Source: Nageia nagi
Lineage: Eukaryota; Pinophyta
DNA: 64,000 nt
Direction: 5' to 3'
Assembly (NCBI GenBank): GCA_050084985.1
Contig: JBITNC010000001.1
Location: 115,506,001-115,570,000 of the forward strand
In this document: piece after piece, positions 22,500 to 35,025 of the stretch
Layout: every line of letters begins with the position of its first letter
How positions within the stretch are numbered: position 1 is the stretch's first letter
Notes under the pieces: model-generated
Told to the model about the DNA's origin: nothing
The model's database searches: none
What the model saw: only the letters and a program-made list of their open reading frames with translations
Program-made: the position numbers and the translations under genes

Positions 22500-23110
22500 A
22501 TAAATAATTATGAAATATAAATTGAGTATATTAGTGAATTCTTTCTATCAGTATAGAAAGACTATTTATAAAAATGTAAGTTGAATATCATGATTATATA
22601 TTTTAATTGATAGTTTAATATAAGATAGTTATCATAGAGATAAGGTATGTAAAGTTTTTTTATAAATTTTTTTAGTATAATAATTTTTTTTTTTATCATT
22701 TAGGATATTTGTTAAACTGGTCCTTTGGTAAATTTAAAATGTTTCCTTCATATAAGTACTCAACTTGTTATTATAAATTTGTGATAATTTTGGCAACATC
22801 CTATGAGTTTATGATTTTTCATCCTAAATGTTACTTGATATCCCAATTAAATGGTGCATACCATTTAATAATAAAAATTCCTTTTTGTAGTATTAACATA
22901 AGTAAATATTTTAGTAGAAGTGTATCTACATATAAATTTATTGCATGATTATGACTTGCATTAGTTTAGAATAGAGGAAACATTTTTTCATATGAACACT
23001 GATGTGTTGACATTGAAGGATGCATGTATTATCCTCATCTTGACACTAATAAATATCTTATCTTCTTGTTTTTTCATTAAAAGGGTAAATTTATTAAATA
23101 AAAAGCAAAG
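22500..23110. other. AT-rich intergenic DNA
   Basis: No repeat or gene recognised. With 19,711-22,499 it is the unduplicated centre between block A and block B. Confidence 0.5.
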
Positions 23111-23699
23111 ACAAATTTTTTTTATGATAAGGTCCCAAAACCTATACTTACAAATATAGATATTCAATACATAATCAATATGGTCCTATTGATAAGCATC
23201 TACTAATTTGTGGGATCTAGTTGCTAGAGTTATAGGGATTTTCCTTCCTATAGTTACCTTTCACCATAGTCATTCATAATCTTACAGTGCTTCAAGTTAT
23301 AAGCATGTATTTTTATATTTGAGACTCTGAAGATAATATTCGTGCTTTCCAAAATCAAAATCTTTCATTAGTTTGTATGTATGATTAATTTCTTCAATGG
23401 AATTATTACGAATTTCTCAAGTTATTATTTTTTCCAGTTTTTTGTTTGATCCTTGCTTTACTAAGGGTGAAGTTTGTGAAGACTTTAGGGTATGCTTGTT
23501 CGATGTAGTCTACATTTTTAATTAACTTCCTTGAGTGGGATAACGGGATTGAAATACATAATACTCAATTCCTAGCATTAGAGATTCTCTAGGTGTGTTT
23601 ATCTCTACTATTCCAAAGATATACTCCTCGAGTCTACATTATTTATGGGTGTGCACTAATCAGGATCCTTCTTGTTCCCAAACTTACCACATTATTGGG

Positions 23700-24720
23700 A
23701 TTGTTTCATTTGAAATGGCATATGACTAGGGTGAGACTTAGAATATTTTGGATCCATCATCCTTGATATATCCTTACCACTCATATTTTCTTTATGTATC
23801 AATATTTTTATCAAGGGTTGATCCTCATCCATGTTACAATATTTCTTCCTACATAAGGAAACGTCAAGAAAAGAGGTTTAAGCTTTGCGATATGCTTTCT
23901 TTAGTTGATCTAACTCTTTAAAAGCAAAATAACAAATAAAGTATATTTCACTCTCTATAGTTTGAGTCCGTTCTTACCATGATGATGATCCTAATAGTTT
24001 AGGACCAAGATCTTGAGGTCTTCATCTACACAACCATTCTAGCTTCACTCTTGTTATTCCATGAGTCTATATTATATTTAGTTTGCTCATCAAGGTATAG
24101 AAAGATACCAATAATATTACCAATTTTAAAAATATAATTATCACTCCAGAATTGTAATGGTAAAGCATAAAGCTTTATCCAAATCGAAAATCCATCAACC
24201 ATTTTACTTGACGGATCAAAGTTTGGCATTCATGATCACATCTAGACACCTCTTTTCTCAAAAAACCATGTGTATCTATATAATTATAAATCATAGATTA
24301 ATCTTCCTTCTTATCAAAGATCATAATAAAAACATTTTGGGGAAGTAAGACAATGATTGACTCACATTTCATGCAATCCTTGGTGAACTTCTCCAGAGCA
24401 TCATTGCTCAATCTTTATCCTCTGATTTCACAAACTAGAGTTATTTTCATATAGTCTATTCCATGAGCAAAATTTGAATTGGATAGGTGTACCACCAATA
24501 AAGGACTAGGTTATCATCTTGTAACATTGTCTTCTTCCTTTGATCACTCCTATAGTGAATATAGAGGTTTATTCCTCCATTTAAAATGCATGTGTGCTCA
24601 CTCTTCTTTTGATTTGAATGCAAAGAATTAGATCTCTAGCTCCTAGGGCTTGTGTTTTCTCTCATAGATTTTGCACAAAAATTTGTGGTTTCTTACATCT
24701 CCATATGTCCACTTTCTTAT
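23700..24720 (-). pseudogene. LINE ORF1 remnant with DUF4283 domain
   Basis: The minus-strand frame at 24,026-24,229 reads PNFDPSS, FSIWIKLYALPLQFW and IGNIIGIFLYLD, matching the DUF4283 core (WxPxFDP...VWVRLPxLPLxFW...IGxxxGxxL). Upstream fragments (24,360-24,560) resemble its N-terminal helix region. Stops and frameshifts on both sides make it a pseudogene. It is separate from the full-length LINE at 26,694-32,472. Confidence 0.7.
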
Positions 24721-25479
24721 TTTCTCTTTTATTGTTTAGTTATGGAAGAACTTAATATATGAAACAATTTAAGACTTGAAAATTATTAAAGAATATTAGT
24801 TTGAATTTGTAAATTATTATTCAATATTAGAACATAAGGTTGATATTGTGAACATTCATATAAAAATTTAATGGATTTTATTTATAATTTGTTTAAATGA
24901 AAGTGTATTATACTTTTATAAAAAAGGGGGTCTAAACCATGTATGGGCATTAATGATTTAATTTAATCATTACACTATGGATTTTCTTAAAACTCTTTTT
25001 TAATGAATATCCATTAATTTTAAAGTAGTCGTAATACAACATAAGCTTGAACAATCATGGACATTTAAAAATATTTTTTGACTCTTTGTGGAGGCAAAAA
25101 ATGATCAAGGAGGTACTACAAAAATTTCCTTATAATATGAAATGTTATATCTTGTCAATTGTTGTTAATAATTTATTTACTAAAGATCTTATAAATAATG
25201 ACTACTACTAAATTCATAGAAATAATATTCATATGTTCCTTATTGTCATCTTATTATAAAAAAGTATTATTTTCATTTGAAAAAATATAAATCAATTAGT
25301 TGACATCTATAAAATATTTTCACATATGCAAACATGATTATATATTTAAGGAAAAGGAAATTTTCATTTCAAAATAACATACAAATTTTAATAAAATAAA
25401 TATAGTTTAATAAAAAAATATTATTGATTATCTAAAGGGCATATAATAGTGTACTTGAAGAAAAGTCTCTTTAAACCTT
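24721..25479. other. AT-rich DNA without recognisable gene
   Basis: Nothing identified; duplicated at about 39,990-40,745. Confidence 0.4.
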
Positions 25480-26340
25480 ATAATGTAACATAGAGGATGA
25501 CCAAAAATAAATTGCTTTACATTGTTGGTAGCACACAACAACATTATGATTTAGGAAAATATAGAGAAAAGGGGATTCATTGAATGTATTATATGTGTAA
25601 TATGTAATCAAGAGGAATAAACTATAAAATATCACTAAAAAATGAAGCAACATAGTAAAATGAAGTGCTAGTTTATATAAGCAATCCAAAAAATATTTAG
25701 CAACGCTTTTTGATTATCTCATAAAAGTTCACTAAAGGATGAAGCAACATAATCATTTTAAAGTAACTAGATATTACATATGGGATCTTATTTACTTTTT
25801 AAATAAATGAAAGAGGATTAGAAGGGTATTCATTGAAACCATTAGATGTCTAATGTGTAATAAAGATGAAGAAAATATAAAACACCTCATGTTTTTAATC
25901 CACCTAAGCTAGAATAATCTATAATTAGTGGCACTACATATTTAATTGAAAAGAATGGTTTCCTCTAGATGGCAAGAACATATAAGATTATTGGACTCAT
26001 AGTATTTTCAAGTACGAATCAATGATAACAATTTGGAAGTTCATATTAAGCTTTATTTGGTGACAATTATTGTTGAAACATAATAACAAAGTATATTAGG
26101 GATTATGATAATAAGATTATTTGAGATAATACACACCAAAGTAAAATAATAGTGTTAAATGATAATGGAAGAATAAGATATTTAGGCACAACTTTGGAAA
26201 CAATTGTAGAATAAAAAAAAAGGTATATAAGGGAGCAATATACTCTAGTGAAAGCAACCCTTTATAGATAAAAATGAAGTACAAGTTAAAGAGCATGGAA
26301 ATAAGAGATCATGGATAGATAAAAGCCAAAAAAAAAAAAA
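25480..26340 (+). pseudogene. LINE 3' end remnant with zf-RVT zinc-binding domain
   Basis: The plus strand near 25,825-25,890 reads FIETIRCLMCNKDEENIKHL, a zf-RVT pattern (C-x2-C, E-x2-x-HL). A more decayed repeat of the same block precedes it near 25,555-25,640. A matching but less decayed copy stands alone at 50,560-51,080 (RFIQPIRCVLCNQGEETMKH). All continue with the same 3' tail. Orientation is opposite to the large LINE next door. Confidence 0.6.
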
Positions 26341-27399
26341 AGATATTTAGCATCTAGCTAAAAATAAGAAAGGTAAAAAATAGGAATGTCTAAACTAACC
26401 AATTTTTGAATAATTTTTTATCTTTTATTCAAAAAATATATATTCATTATTCACTTATTTGATGGTATAAATTATTATATCATTTTCTCCATAATTACAT
26501 TTGAATATTATCTAGAGAATATTTGTTGGGAATTTCAAGTTTGTAATAGAATAAGGTTATAGTTTATATAACTAATCTATGAAAAAGTTGGCAAGGCTTT
26601 TGGAAAATAACTTATCTCATAAAAGGTCATTAAATGAATTAGCAACATAATCATTTTAAAATAAATAGATATGACCTATGGAATCCTCTTTACTTTTTTT
26701 AGATGAAAAAGACTTTTTATATTACTTAAAATGTTTTTCTACAAAAAGGTTGGGTGGAGTTAAGCACACCTTGTAGACTACCAAAACCACAAACTAACTA
26801 CTAAGAGCTAGGAAATGATTACAAAACTCACACATGATAAGGAGCATGCTAAAAAATAATAGTGAGTACCAATAATTCCTCAAGGTTCACCAACAAAAAA
26901 TACAATCTCCAAGGTGACCAACAACATAAAATAACTCATCCATCATGAGAAGATGGTGGGTGGAAGTTGTTAATAAATTGTATGTGTTCCCAACCTCCAC
27001 CCTCATAAGCAACCATATTCCATCCATCATTACAATTAATTATGCTATAATTGGTACATATATCAATATCATGAGCTTGTGGGGGTGAGGAATTTGAGAT
27101 ATCTCTCCATACCATAATTAGGGATGAAATTTTTGGTAGAACATTCCATCAGATCTGAGAATGAGAGGTAGTATCCTCTCTAGATCGAATGAATTTGGGA
27201 TTTTGTGAAGGTTACAATTAGTTTCAAGGAAAGTTCACAAAAGTGACATTAACAAAAACACATCATAATGGAACAGGGGTACGACTACATGATTAATACC
27301 AATGAGCTCCATGAGATCATTCTCAATGAGGAAAAAATTCATCAGGAGGGACATAGCTAAGAGTGGAAGGAGCATTCCCCTAATGGTCTAGTAAATTAC

Positions 27400-30300
27400 A
27401 TAAGTGCAAAACCTCCACATGGACTTTCTCAACTTAAACTATAATCTGCAACTAGCAATCATAGAAAATAGCATATTTATTAGCCAAAAAAAAGGTGGTC
27501 AAAGGTGCTTCTTAGCCAAAAATAATATTATTTTATGTTTTCTTAAGATAGTAGGGAATACTAGTTCTAAAACTATTCTAGACTTGGTCTAAGGGCTTTG
27601 AAAATTAGAGTTGAACCTTGAGAATGCATGAATCCAAGAACAAGGAGACACTAATAAAGGATTAAAAAAGGAAAGAATCTAGTCCCAAGCTTGCTTAGCC
27701 TTAGCACATGACTTAAAATATGGATAAAGTCTTTAGAATCTTGACAATAAGGAAAAGTAGGATTAACCACCTCCAGATATGTATGTCAATGCCCAATAGG
27801 AAGATCTTAATGCAGAATACTCCGAATAAAGAAACTCTACTTAGGTTCAATATACTTAGCCCAGGAAATAGAAAAGCATAGATACCACTGAGATTGGGGG
27901 AAACAAGATCCCATCCAAGATTAAGCCTTTGACACATAGGGAAGTTGGGAGAAAACCAAGACTCATGAGTAACCATGATGGGGCTTATGTTTAACAAAAG
28001 CCATATGCTTTGGCCAAAACCAATCCGACCATCACTACTTTGTCATATGCTTTAAGTTGGTAAATATACCAAAAAATCTCCCACAAATGCTAGTTTTTGG
28101 TATGAGAATTAAAAAAGTGAAGAATGGACCCAATTCCCTTCCTATAAAATCTCAAAGAACAAACCCATTGAACTTGAGAAAGAAGCATCCCATCATAAGA
28201 AAAATCTTTATACCATCATACATTAAGTGAATCCATAGAAGCATCGATAGACTTGCTTTGAATATGCCAACTAAGGAAGGGTTTAAGGGATTCCTAGGCT
28301 TTCCAAATACTCTTAATTACAAAAGAAACTAGAATTATGATAGCAATAAGAATAATGAGGAGGTTATGAAAAAGAAAGCCCCTTCTAGGATTTCTTGCCA
28401 AGCAATGTAATAGCTAACCAAAAGCTTCCAAGCTTCATTTCCCTCCAAATCCCACATAATCCATTTTCCACATAAAGCAAACCCTTGAAAATTGCAATAA
28501 AAAAGACCCATGGTACTAGCTTCCTTGGAAGACAACAAGTTTCCCAAGACACTTTGTGAATCCTTGCTTATGGACATGAGATGCCCATATGAAATCTCTT
28601 AAGCTTTTGATAGCAAGCTTCTTGATGGTCTAGTAACTCAACTTTTTCTCAACCTTTTGGACCACAAAATTCCATAGCTAAGAAGTGGAGGTATAAAGAG
28701 GTAAAAGGAATTCCAAACAATTTAAACATTTCTCCATCTTGAATCCCTTTCTAGGGTAATTGATCAACTCAATTATGGATGGAATGTAGGGATTGCTAAT
28801 AGAATTTGATTTCTTACCATTGAATGCTGGAACTAGAAGAAAGAAAAAAGGTATCCGAATATTTCAAGGTAGATCTAACAGATTGTTCATTCTTATGAAG
28901 GTGAGAAAAGAGTCATCAATAAAATTATCATTCAAGGTTTGAGCCTGAGAATTGGTAAGGGAGATGCCTTGAATAAGATCTTGAGAAACATGATGGGATA
29001 AAAGGTAGATAAAAGCTTCTATAGCTAGTATAAATAATAAGGGAGCAAGATGAAAACCTTGGTGAACAAAGCATGCAAGAGAGATACTTTCAAATTGGGA
29101 ACCATTCATTATGAGCATAGCAAAAGAATCCCTGAAGAGCATTCTAATAAAAGAAATAAAGGAAGGGCCAAAGCTAAGAGTTGTAACCATAATTGTGATA
29201 AAATGCCATTCAATCTGATCATGGGCCTTTTCAGAGTCAATCTTAATAAACAAAGCCTCTTGGTCTAAAGAACAAGCCCATTCCATACATTCTCAAATAA
29301 CAATGATATTGTTTAAAATATAATAACCTTTAACAAATTCTTTTCACTTAGGATACAAAATCTAAGGTACAAGGGGTTAAAGTGTAAGGGTTAAAGCCTT
29401 AGCAATAATTTTGTAACTAGCATTCAACAAAGTAATTAGGTACTAATTTGTAATGCATTTCAGATAATCAAGCTTTGGAGTAAACTTGGTATTACCCTTA
29501 TTAAGCATAGGCCAAAAGAACCCATTGAGAGAGCTTCTTTGTACACCTAAAAAAAGGTTTGGCCCTTACATGTCCCAAAATTCTTTGTAAAATTCATAGG
29601 GAAAACCACCAATACCAAGGGTCTTATCATTAGCCATATGAGATAGAGCATTCTTTAGATCCTCTAAAGTAAGGGATGTATCACAAAATTCCCTATGATC
29701 TTGTGATAGCTTATGATGTACAACACAACATTCCTTTAGAACTTGGTGATGAATTAGAGAGAGAGGCTAGGAAGCAAAAACCTTATGATAATGAGCAATA
29801 CAAGTAGAGATGATCTCAAGAAGAAAGGTGAGGTGAACACCATCAGACTAAATAGCATTGAATTAAGACACATGAATAAGAAGACAAAGGCATCTAAATA
29901 AGTCTTTAGAGACTTTATCCCCAACATGAAACCAATTAAGATAGGAACAGAGTTGAGAATCTTTAGCCTCATAAAGGTCAACTTTCTAAATTTCATAGTG
30001 AAGGGCTACCACATAAGCTTGACAATGGCCAAAAAATGGATTATCTTCAAGGATCCATGTGGCCCAAGCAAACTCAGCTTTGAGAATCTATTTGGATTTT
30101 CATCTTTGTTTAGTAAACTTAACCTTGAGGGTGCAAAGAACTTTACAAGTGCGGAGGATGGAATTATTCCACCATTGAATCCAATTAGAGGATCCAGTAG
30201 GTATCAAAATGAGGTTCCATATGTGTCTAATATGAGCTCTCAAAAATTGAGACTGTAGAAAGGAAGTATTGAAGTAAAATTTAGAGCTAAAAATATGGAT

Positions 30301-31080
30301 AGGAGATTAATAAAAGAAAATGGTAAAGAGAATAGCAGCATGATCAGATAGGGTGGTGTTAGGGACCATAGAGACATAAGGAAGGGCAAATTAGTCATTG
30401 AAAGTGAAAAAGATTACTTTTAGAGAGCGTAGCTCTATCAATACTTTTAAGAACACGAGCAAATTTAGCTTGAAAATTAGACCAGGTGAACCAATGTGCT
30501 TTTAAAATACCAAAAGGAGAGAAGATAGCATTAGAATTAAACAAACTAAGCTTATTTTTCAAAAACAACTAATCCTCTCTTTCCTTCAAATTTCATCTCA
30601 TGGAGTTTTAACTTTTCTAATCAAAGTGCTTTTTCACCATATTAAAATCATTGTAGAGGACCCACATGGGAAAGGGAAGAGAGATAGCAAGCCAATGACA
30701 TAAATCTCTTCTTTCATGAGCATCATTAGAAGCATAAATATTGATAATACCAAATGGCTTCCTCGAGATTTCAAGCAAAACCCAAACAACTTGCTGAGAA
30801 GGATTAATACCCTAAGAAACCATAATCGATTTCCACTTAGAAGATATGAAAGTGATAATACCACCTTTCCTAATTGAATGATTGGTATAAAAAAAGGACC
30901 TCATGACCAAAGAAGGGAATAAGTACATTGGAGAATAAAATTAGTAATTTTAACTTCTTGTAAAAAGACAAAGTTAGGTGTTCCATAAGAGTGAGTGATA
31001 TCATCAAGCACACCTTAGCCTATGTACTTACAGGTTGGGTGTATAAAAAATCTTACATTCCATGAAAAAAATATCATGGA
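27400..31080 (-). pseudogene. LINE ORF2 (endonuclease, reverse transcriptase), block B copy
   Basis: In order on the minus strand: endonuclease FLQEVK, KPFGIINIYASNDAHERRD and NDFNMV (about 30,640-30,980); SDH near 30,340; RT entry FPMNFTKNFGTCKGQTFF-like (about 29,560-29,640); LNKxNTKFxPKLDYxKxITN; LFIKIDSEKAHDQIEW (about 29,215-29,262); QGFHLAPLLFILAIEAF (about 28,995-29,045); catalytic box FIDD in place of F/YADD (about 28,905-28,925); and thumb/C-terminal RDFIWAS-HKQGFIVSW-like sequence (about 28,510-28,600). Stops and frameshifts throughout; non-functional. Confidence 0.82.
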
Positions 31081-31299
31081 GAGGCTTTATGAGTGAGAAG
31101 CTCCATGGCATCCTTGGAATCCACCAAAACTTGTAGGGATTCAAAAGAGTTGCATGCACCTTGTTGGACTACCACCTGGTAGTACTTTTCTACATGATCG
31201 ATGAAGCTTGCTTCCCAAACTATCCTACATCCTATAAATAAGAAGAGGCATATCCATAATGGATACAAACAAGGGGCTAGACTAAATAGAATTTAGCAA

Positions 31300-32200
31300 A
31301 GGATTTCAGGTAGATGCTCGAGCAGGCAAGAAGGCTGAGTTGATAACTGAAGGCATTTGAGTGATATTAACACACTTCAAAGGTTTCATGTATGGGATAA
31401 CCAATGCCATGGAAGTATAAACTTGAGGTTCAAGTATAGCAATCGAATCTTGTGGGATAGAGTGGCAGGCATGATGATTGTTAACTATGATCCATTCATC
31501 CTCTTGACCTTTATTAGAAGGTGGTGGGTGGGAAGATGATGTCAGGGGAATAGAGGGTTTATCCTTGAATCTACCAATCATCAGTGAGGCATTCATGAAT
31601 CTTTTAATCAGGAGACTAGAAGTAATAGTAGATATTTAAGAGACCAATGAACTCCACCCTTTGATGTAAACCCTTCTCACCAATATTAATATCTATGAAT
31701 TCGAGAAGGTCATGATTCAAGTCTATCTTAACACAAACTCGAGAAGAAGGCTGAGTGGAAAAGAAACCTCTCAAGTTCAAAGAAGATAAATTGATCAATG
31801 TAATCACCTAAACACTTTAAAAACCTCCATAGGAGAATGGGAAGACTAAGAAATTCCACCAAAATAGGGATGGCAACATCAAAACTTGGTGTATAAGGTT
31901 GAAGGACCAAGAGAGAATTACAAACTATCTAGGTACCCTTATTAAGAACTTTCTGGGCATGCAATGGGTCAAAGAATCAAAAAAGGGAAAAACCTTTAGT
32001 AAGGTTTTGTACATTTTCAACTTTAACACCATAAACACTCCACATTTGACTTACCCAAGTGTGCAGGAGGGTGTCACTAGGAATACGAGGAAGGAAACAA
32101 CCCACAAGGGTGTGTGACTCAAACCAATGGCAAGTATTATGAAATGCTTCTACAGGAATGATAACTTGAGGGACATTAGCATGGCCTCATGCTCTACTTT
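31300..32200 (-). pseudogene. LINE ORF1 (DUF4283), block B copy
   Basis: Minus-strand fragments include LVGCFLPRIPSDTLLHTWV, MWSVYGVKVENVQNLTKGF, VLNKGT and LQPYTPSFDVAI, followed by LVEFLSLPILLWRFLKCLG. These are the DUF4283 landmarks in order. A low-complexity C-terminal part (31,306-31,596) has Pro/Ser-rich sequence. DUF4283 is the usual nucleic-acid-binding ORF1 domain of plant LINEs. Broken by several frameshifts. Confidence 0.75.
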
Positions 32201-32589
32201 CGGTAGAAACTTGTGAGGGTGCTTATCGAGTGTCATATTCCTCTCCAACTACTTCATGCAACAATCAAGGACCATTACGAGAGGTGACAATACCTAAAGG
32301 ATAATGCACTGCCTAAGGCAGCATAAAGGCACAAATGTGCTAGGATGGAATAATCCTGCAAAAAATATAAGGATTAATACGGTATGATAAGGGAGATGGG
32401 AAAACCCTAACAAATTTGCATGCATGTAGAGGACAACTAGCTAGGCTCTGCTTTGCTTCCTGGATCATTCTCATCCTCTATACTTTTGAATAATCAAAAG
32501 TTCAAAATAGTAAAATGAAAAAGTAGTAAACACACCAATATTTTTCAAGATAATGGTCTTCTCTTAAAATAAAAATAGTTAACTTGATT

Positions 32590-32787
32590 AGGATTGGATG
32601 GTTAACCTATGATTTAAATTTATGCTTTCAATTTTTAAAAGTTTAAGAAAATATCCTACTACATTTTCGAGTTGTTATATTGGTTCTTTGAGGTTAGAAT
32701 TTTATGAAATGTTTAAAGGAAGAAAAAGTACTTATGGTTGTAATACCTATAGAAATAGTTTGTGCAAAGGAGATACTAAAGTTTAGT
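32590..32787 (+). pseudogene. Short conserved C-terminal-like reading frame, copy 2
   Basis: The frame ends LRLEFYEMFKGRKSTYGC, NTYRNSLCKGDTKV, stop. It is nearly identical to copy 3 at 47,821-48,009 and distantly like copy 1 at 3,040-3,312. It lies about 300 bp upstream of the DUF4220-type promoter in both blocks. Family not recognised; it may be the last exon of a lost upstream gene. Confidence 0.5.
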
Positions 32788-33025
32788 TGGCTAATTTCAT
32801 AAATGATTTTTATTTAACATTTATAAAAAATTAAAATGAGTGGACCTTTTTGTCAAAACAATATGAAAAATAAGACTAACTTGCTTTAATTTTTTTTGTA
32901 TTATTATGCACATAAACTTTAACAAAAATTTTAATAAAAAAAAATTTCTAAAATAAAATAAATACACTTAAATTCAACAAAATTTTACTGATAAGATTTA
33001 ATATAATTTTAATTTTACTATAAAA

Positions 33026-33033
<8 letters not shown>

Positions 33034-33060
<27 letters not shown>

Positions 33061-33061
33061 G
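33034..33061. repeat. (AT)n microsatellite
   Basis: 28-bp TA tract; the counterpart in the second block is about 18 bp (48,252-48,269). Confidence 0.95.
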
Positions 33062-33109
33062 AATGAATGAGACTCGTAGTAATTGTACTATATCGTATTA
33101 AAATCAAAT

Positions 33110-33394
33110 GATAAACTGCGATACTACTTCAAAAGCCATCAATGGTTGACAAAGAAAATGTTGGTCCCGCACAAACATTAACATCGTGAGGAAGACCAGG
33201 GCGTGAAAGATAATGCGGATCACGCGGAAACATTAACCTCAATCACAAAGAAGAATAGGACATGGATTTCATATCGCGTGGAAGCCAAGATGCTCTTAAA
33301 CTTGTCCTTAAAAGGAAAATACCAACCCACTTCTCAACAATTTCGTGGTACGAGGGAATTCAAGGATCGAGTCTAATCCCTAACTTTCATGAAG
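33110..33394 (+). promoter_or_regulatory. Promoter/5' end of a second DUF4220-type gene, truncated at a breakpoint
   Basis: Homologous to the upstream region of the intact gene (GGAATTCAAGGATCGAGTC, CTTTCATGAAG blocks) and nearly identical to 48,290-48,665. The exon stops at the TA tract at 33,395, so no gene follows. It points rightward into inverted block A'. Confidence 0.6.
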
Positions 33395-33418
33395 TATATA
33401 TATATATATATATATATA
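33395..33418. repeat. (AT)n tract at the B/A' junction
   Basis: TA tract exactly between the end of B homology (33,394) and the start of A' homology (33,418). It is absent from the ends of both parental sequences (19,711 and 48,666). Confidence 0.92.
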
Positions 33419-33559
33419 CTTTCCAAGTTTTGGATGATTTGACTGAATACAAAAAAATGAAAGTCTTTACGTACTTCGATGGGAAAAAATATCTTCATGA
33501 TGATTTCCAATAAAAAAATAAAGTCATCCTGACATTGACATTCTTCTAATAACAACAAT

Positions 33560-34060
33560 TTACTATAGTATCCTGCTGTAAATGTGGTTTAAAAAAAATT
33601 ATATACAATTAACAATTAGCTAATTACAAAAGAATAGAAAGACTAAGGTACTTACCGCGTAGTTTAAAATTTGTTTCTTTCTAGCCAAGGTGGCTGAGTC
33701 CACCGATGCTTGATTCTTGATGAAAGTGAAGGATTGGACTCGATCGTTCAATTCCCTATTACCAGGAAATTCTTCAGAGTAAATATTCCCTTTTCTTCGT
33801 TAACCAGAAGCTGGCAAGCATCCTAGCGTTACATGCCATATCTATTCCACGCCTTATTATTTGTTATTATTCCCTTGTGATCTTCATTTTCTTCCATGTT
33901 AATTCCACAAACTGTTCTTCTTTATGATGACGATAAAGTTTCTGGCTGATCAACATTTTCTCTTGTCATTATCAATCATTGGTGGCTTCATGGAAGAATT
34001 GGAACAAGTTTTTAATAGATTTTTCTTGGATAAAGTTAAATGATAGGTTATGAAAGATGT
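33560..34060 (-). promoter_or_regulatory. Inverted copy of the DUF4220 promoter, exon 1 and intron 1
   Basis: Reverse complement of 19,070-19,565; the splice donor (CGGTAAGTAC) and acceptor are intact. It points leftward into block B, head-on to the promoter at 33,110-33,394. No coding exon follows. Confidence 0.7.
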
Positions 34061-34209
34061 GAAGTTACATTAATACTTCACATACATTAACCTTTACCAT
34101 TTTGTTTACATAAAAATAAAGGTTACATTATAGTTTCCTATATTATAATAGGAGCCATCTAGCTAAGAGATTTATCGTCCCTCTATAATATGTATGTCAT
34201 CTTACGATA

Positions 34210-34475
34210 TATTAGTGTATTTTATTATTGGTTTTTTTTTTTTTTTAGATTCGTAAAAATTATTTAGTATAAGTAGATTTGCAATTTTTTTTTTGCATAT
34301 TAGTTTCACGCATATACACAAATTAATATGTAAAAAAATAGGTTGAAAAAAATTGAGACCCAAAAATGCAAATTTTCTAATAGATCGAAAATGATATTTA
34401 GAGAATTTAAATCCATGTCACTCATGTCAAAGTCCAATGTCCTAAGTACTATACCAATATTACATTCAACAACAT
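34210..34475 (-). mobile_element. tRNA-derived SINE, A' copy
   Basis: Reverse complement of the SINE in A; A-box and B-box recognisable at about 34,401-34,460. Confidence 0.65.
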
Positions 34476-35025
34476 GCCTTATGAATTTTTTTATTTAACT
34501 TATACTTGACATATTCGTAAAATTACTTTTGCATTATAGTTTCATGAATATACCTCACATGATAAATTTTTTTTTCTTACTTATCAAATTAGAGTTGTGA
34601 GATTGCCTAGGCTGGCAAAAAGTCCCTTAGCTAGACAACTTCTATTGTAAATTATTCGTCTATTATCATTGTACATTTGATAGGACTCTTAAGCTTACAA
34701 CCTTATGTTTGTAGCAAGTAAGCAACTAATTATTGATTTTGAATGTTTTATATATGAACTATGTACATACCAAACTCAAAATATTTTCTTGTTCATCAAA
34801 ATTATTTTACCTTTGATGGTAAAATTAGTATCAGTTTAATACTATTTGGTCATTTTAATAAACTATATTGATATCAAATCTTTAATATATTATAGCTTAT
34901 GAAAGATGTGAAGGTAAATAAATGTTTCATATAAAGGTTGCATAATAGTTTAGCATATTATACGATAGCTTGATATTATTATTGTATAAATTATGGTATA
35001 GTCTTACAATTATTAGGAGCCTTAA

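Larger units (their letters stand above)
26683..32483 (-). mobile_element. Full-length L1-type LINE with 11-bp target duplication (dead)
   Basis: The body is 26,694-32,472 (5.78 kb), flanked by ATCCTCTTTAC (26,683-26,693) and ATCCTCTATAC (32,473-32,483). A short poly-T tract, the element's poly-A tail, adjoins the left repeat. On the minus strand: a 5' leader (32,200-32,472), ORF1 with DUF4283, then endonuclease, reverse transcriptase and the C-terminal region. Frameshifts and stops occur throughout. Confidence 0.88.
23111..33394 (+). repeat. Direct duplication, block B (10.28 kb)
   Basis: Collinear with 38,570-48,665 over its whole length. Start in both copies: ACAA(A)TTTTTTTTATGATA. End in both: CTTTCATGAAG, after which this copy enters a TA tract and the other continues into unique exon sequence. 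Differences are mostly scattered substitutions and small indels, plus a 199-bp deletion and one replaced segment in the second copy. Confidence 0.95.
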
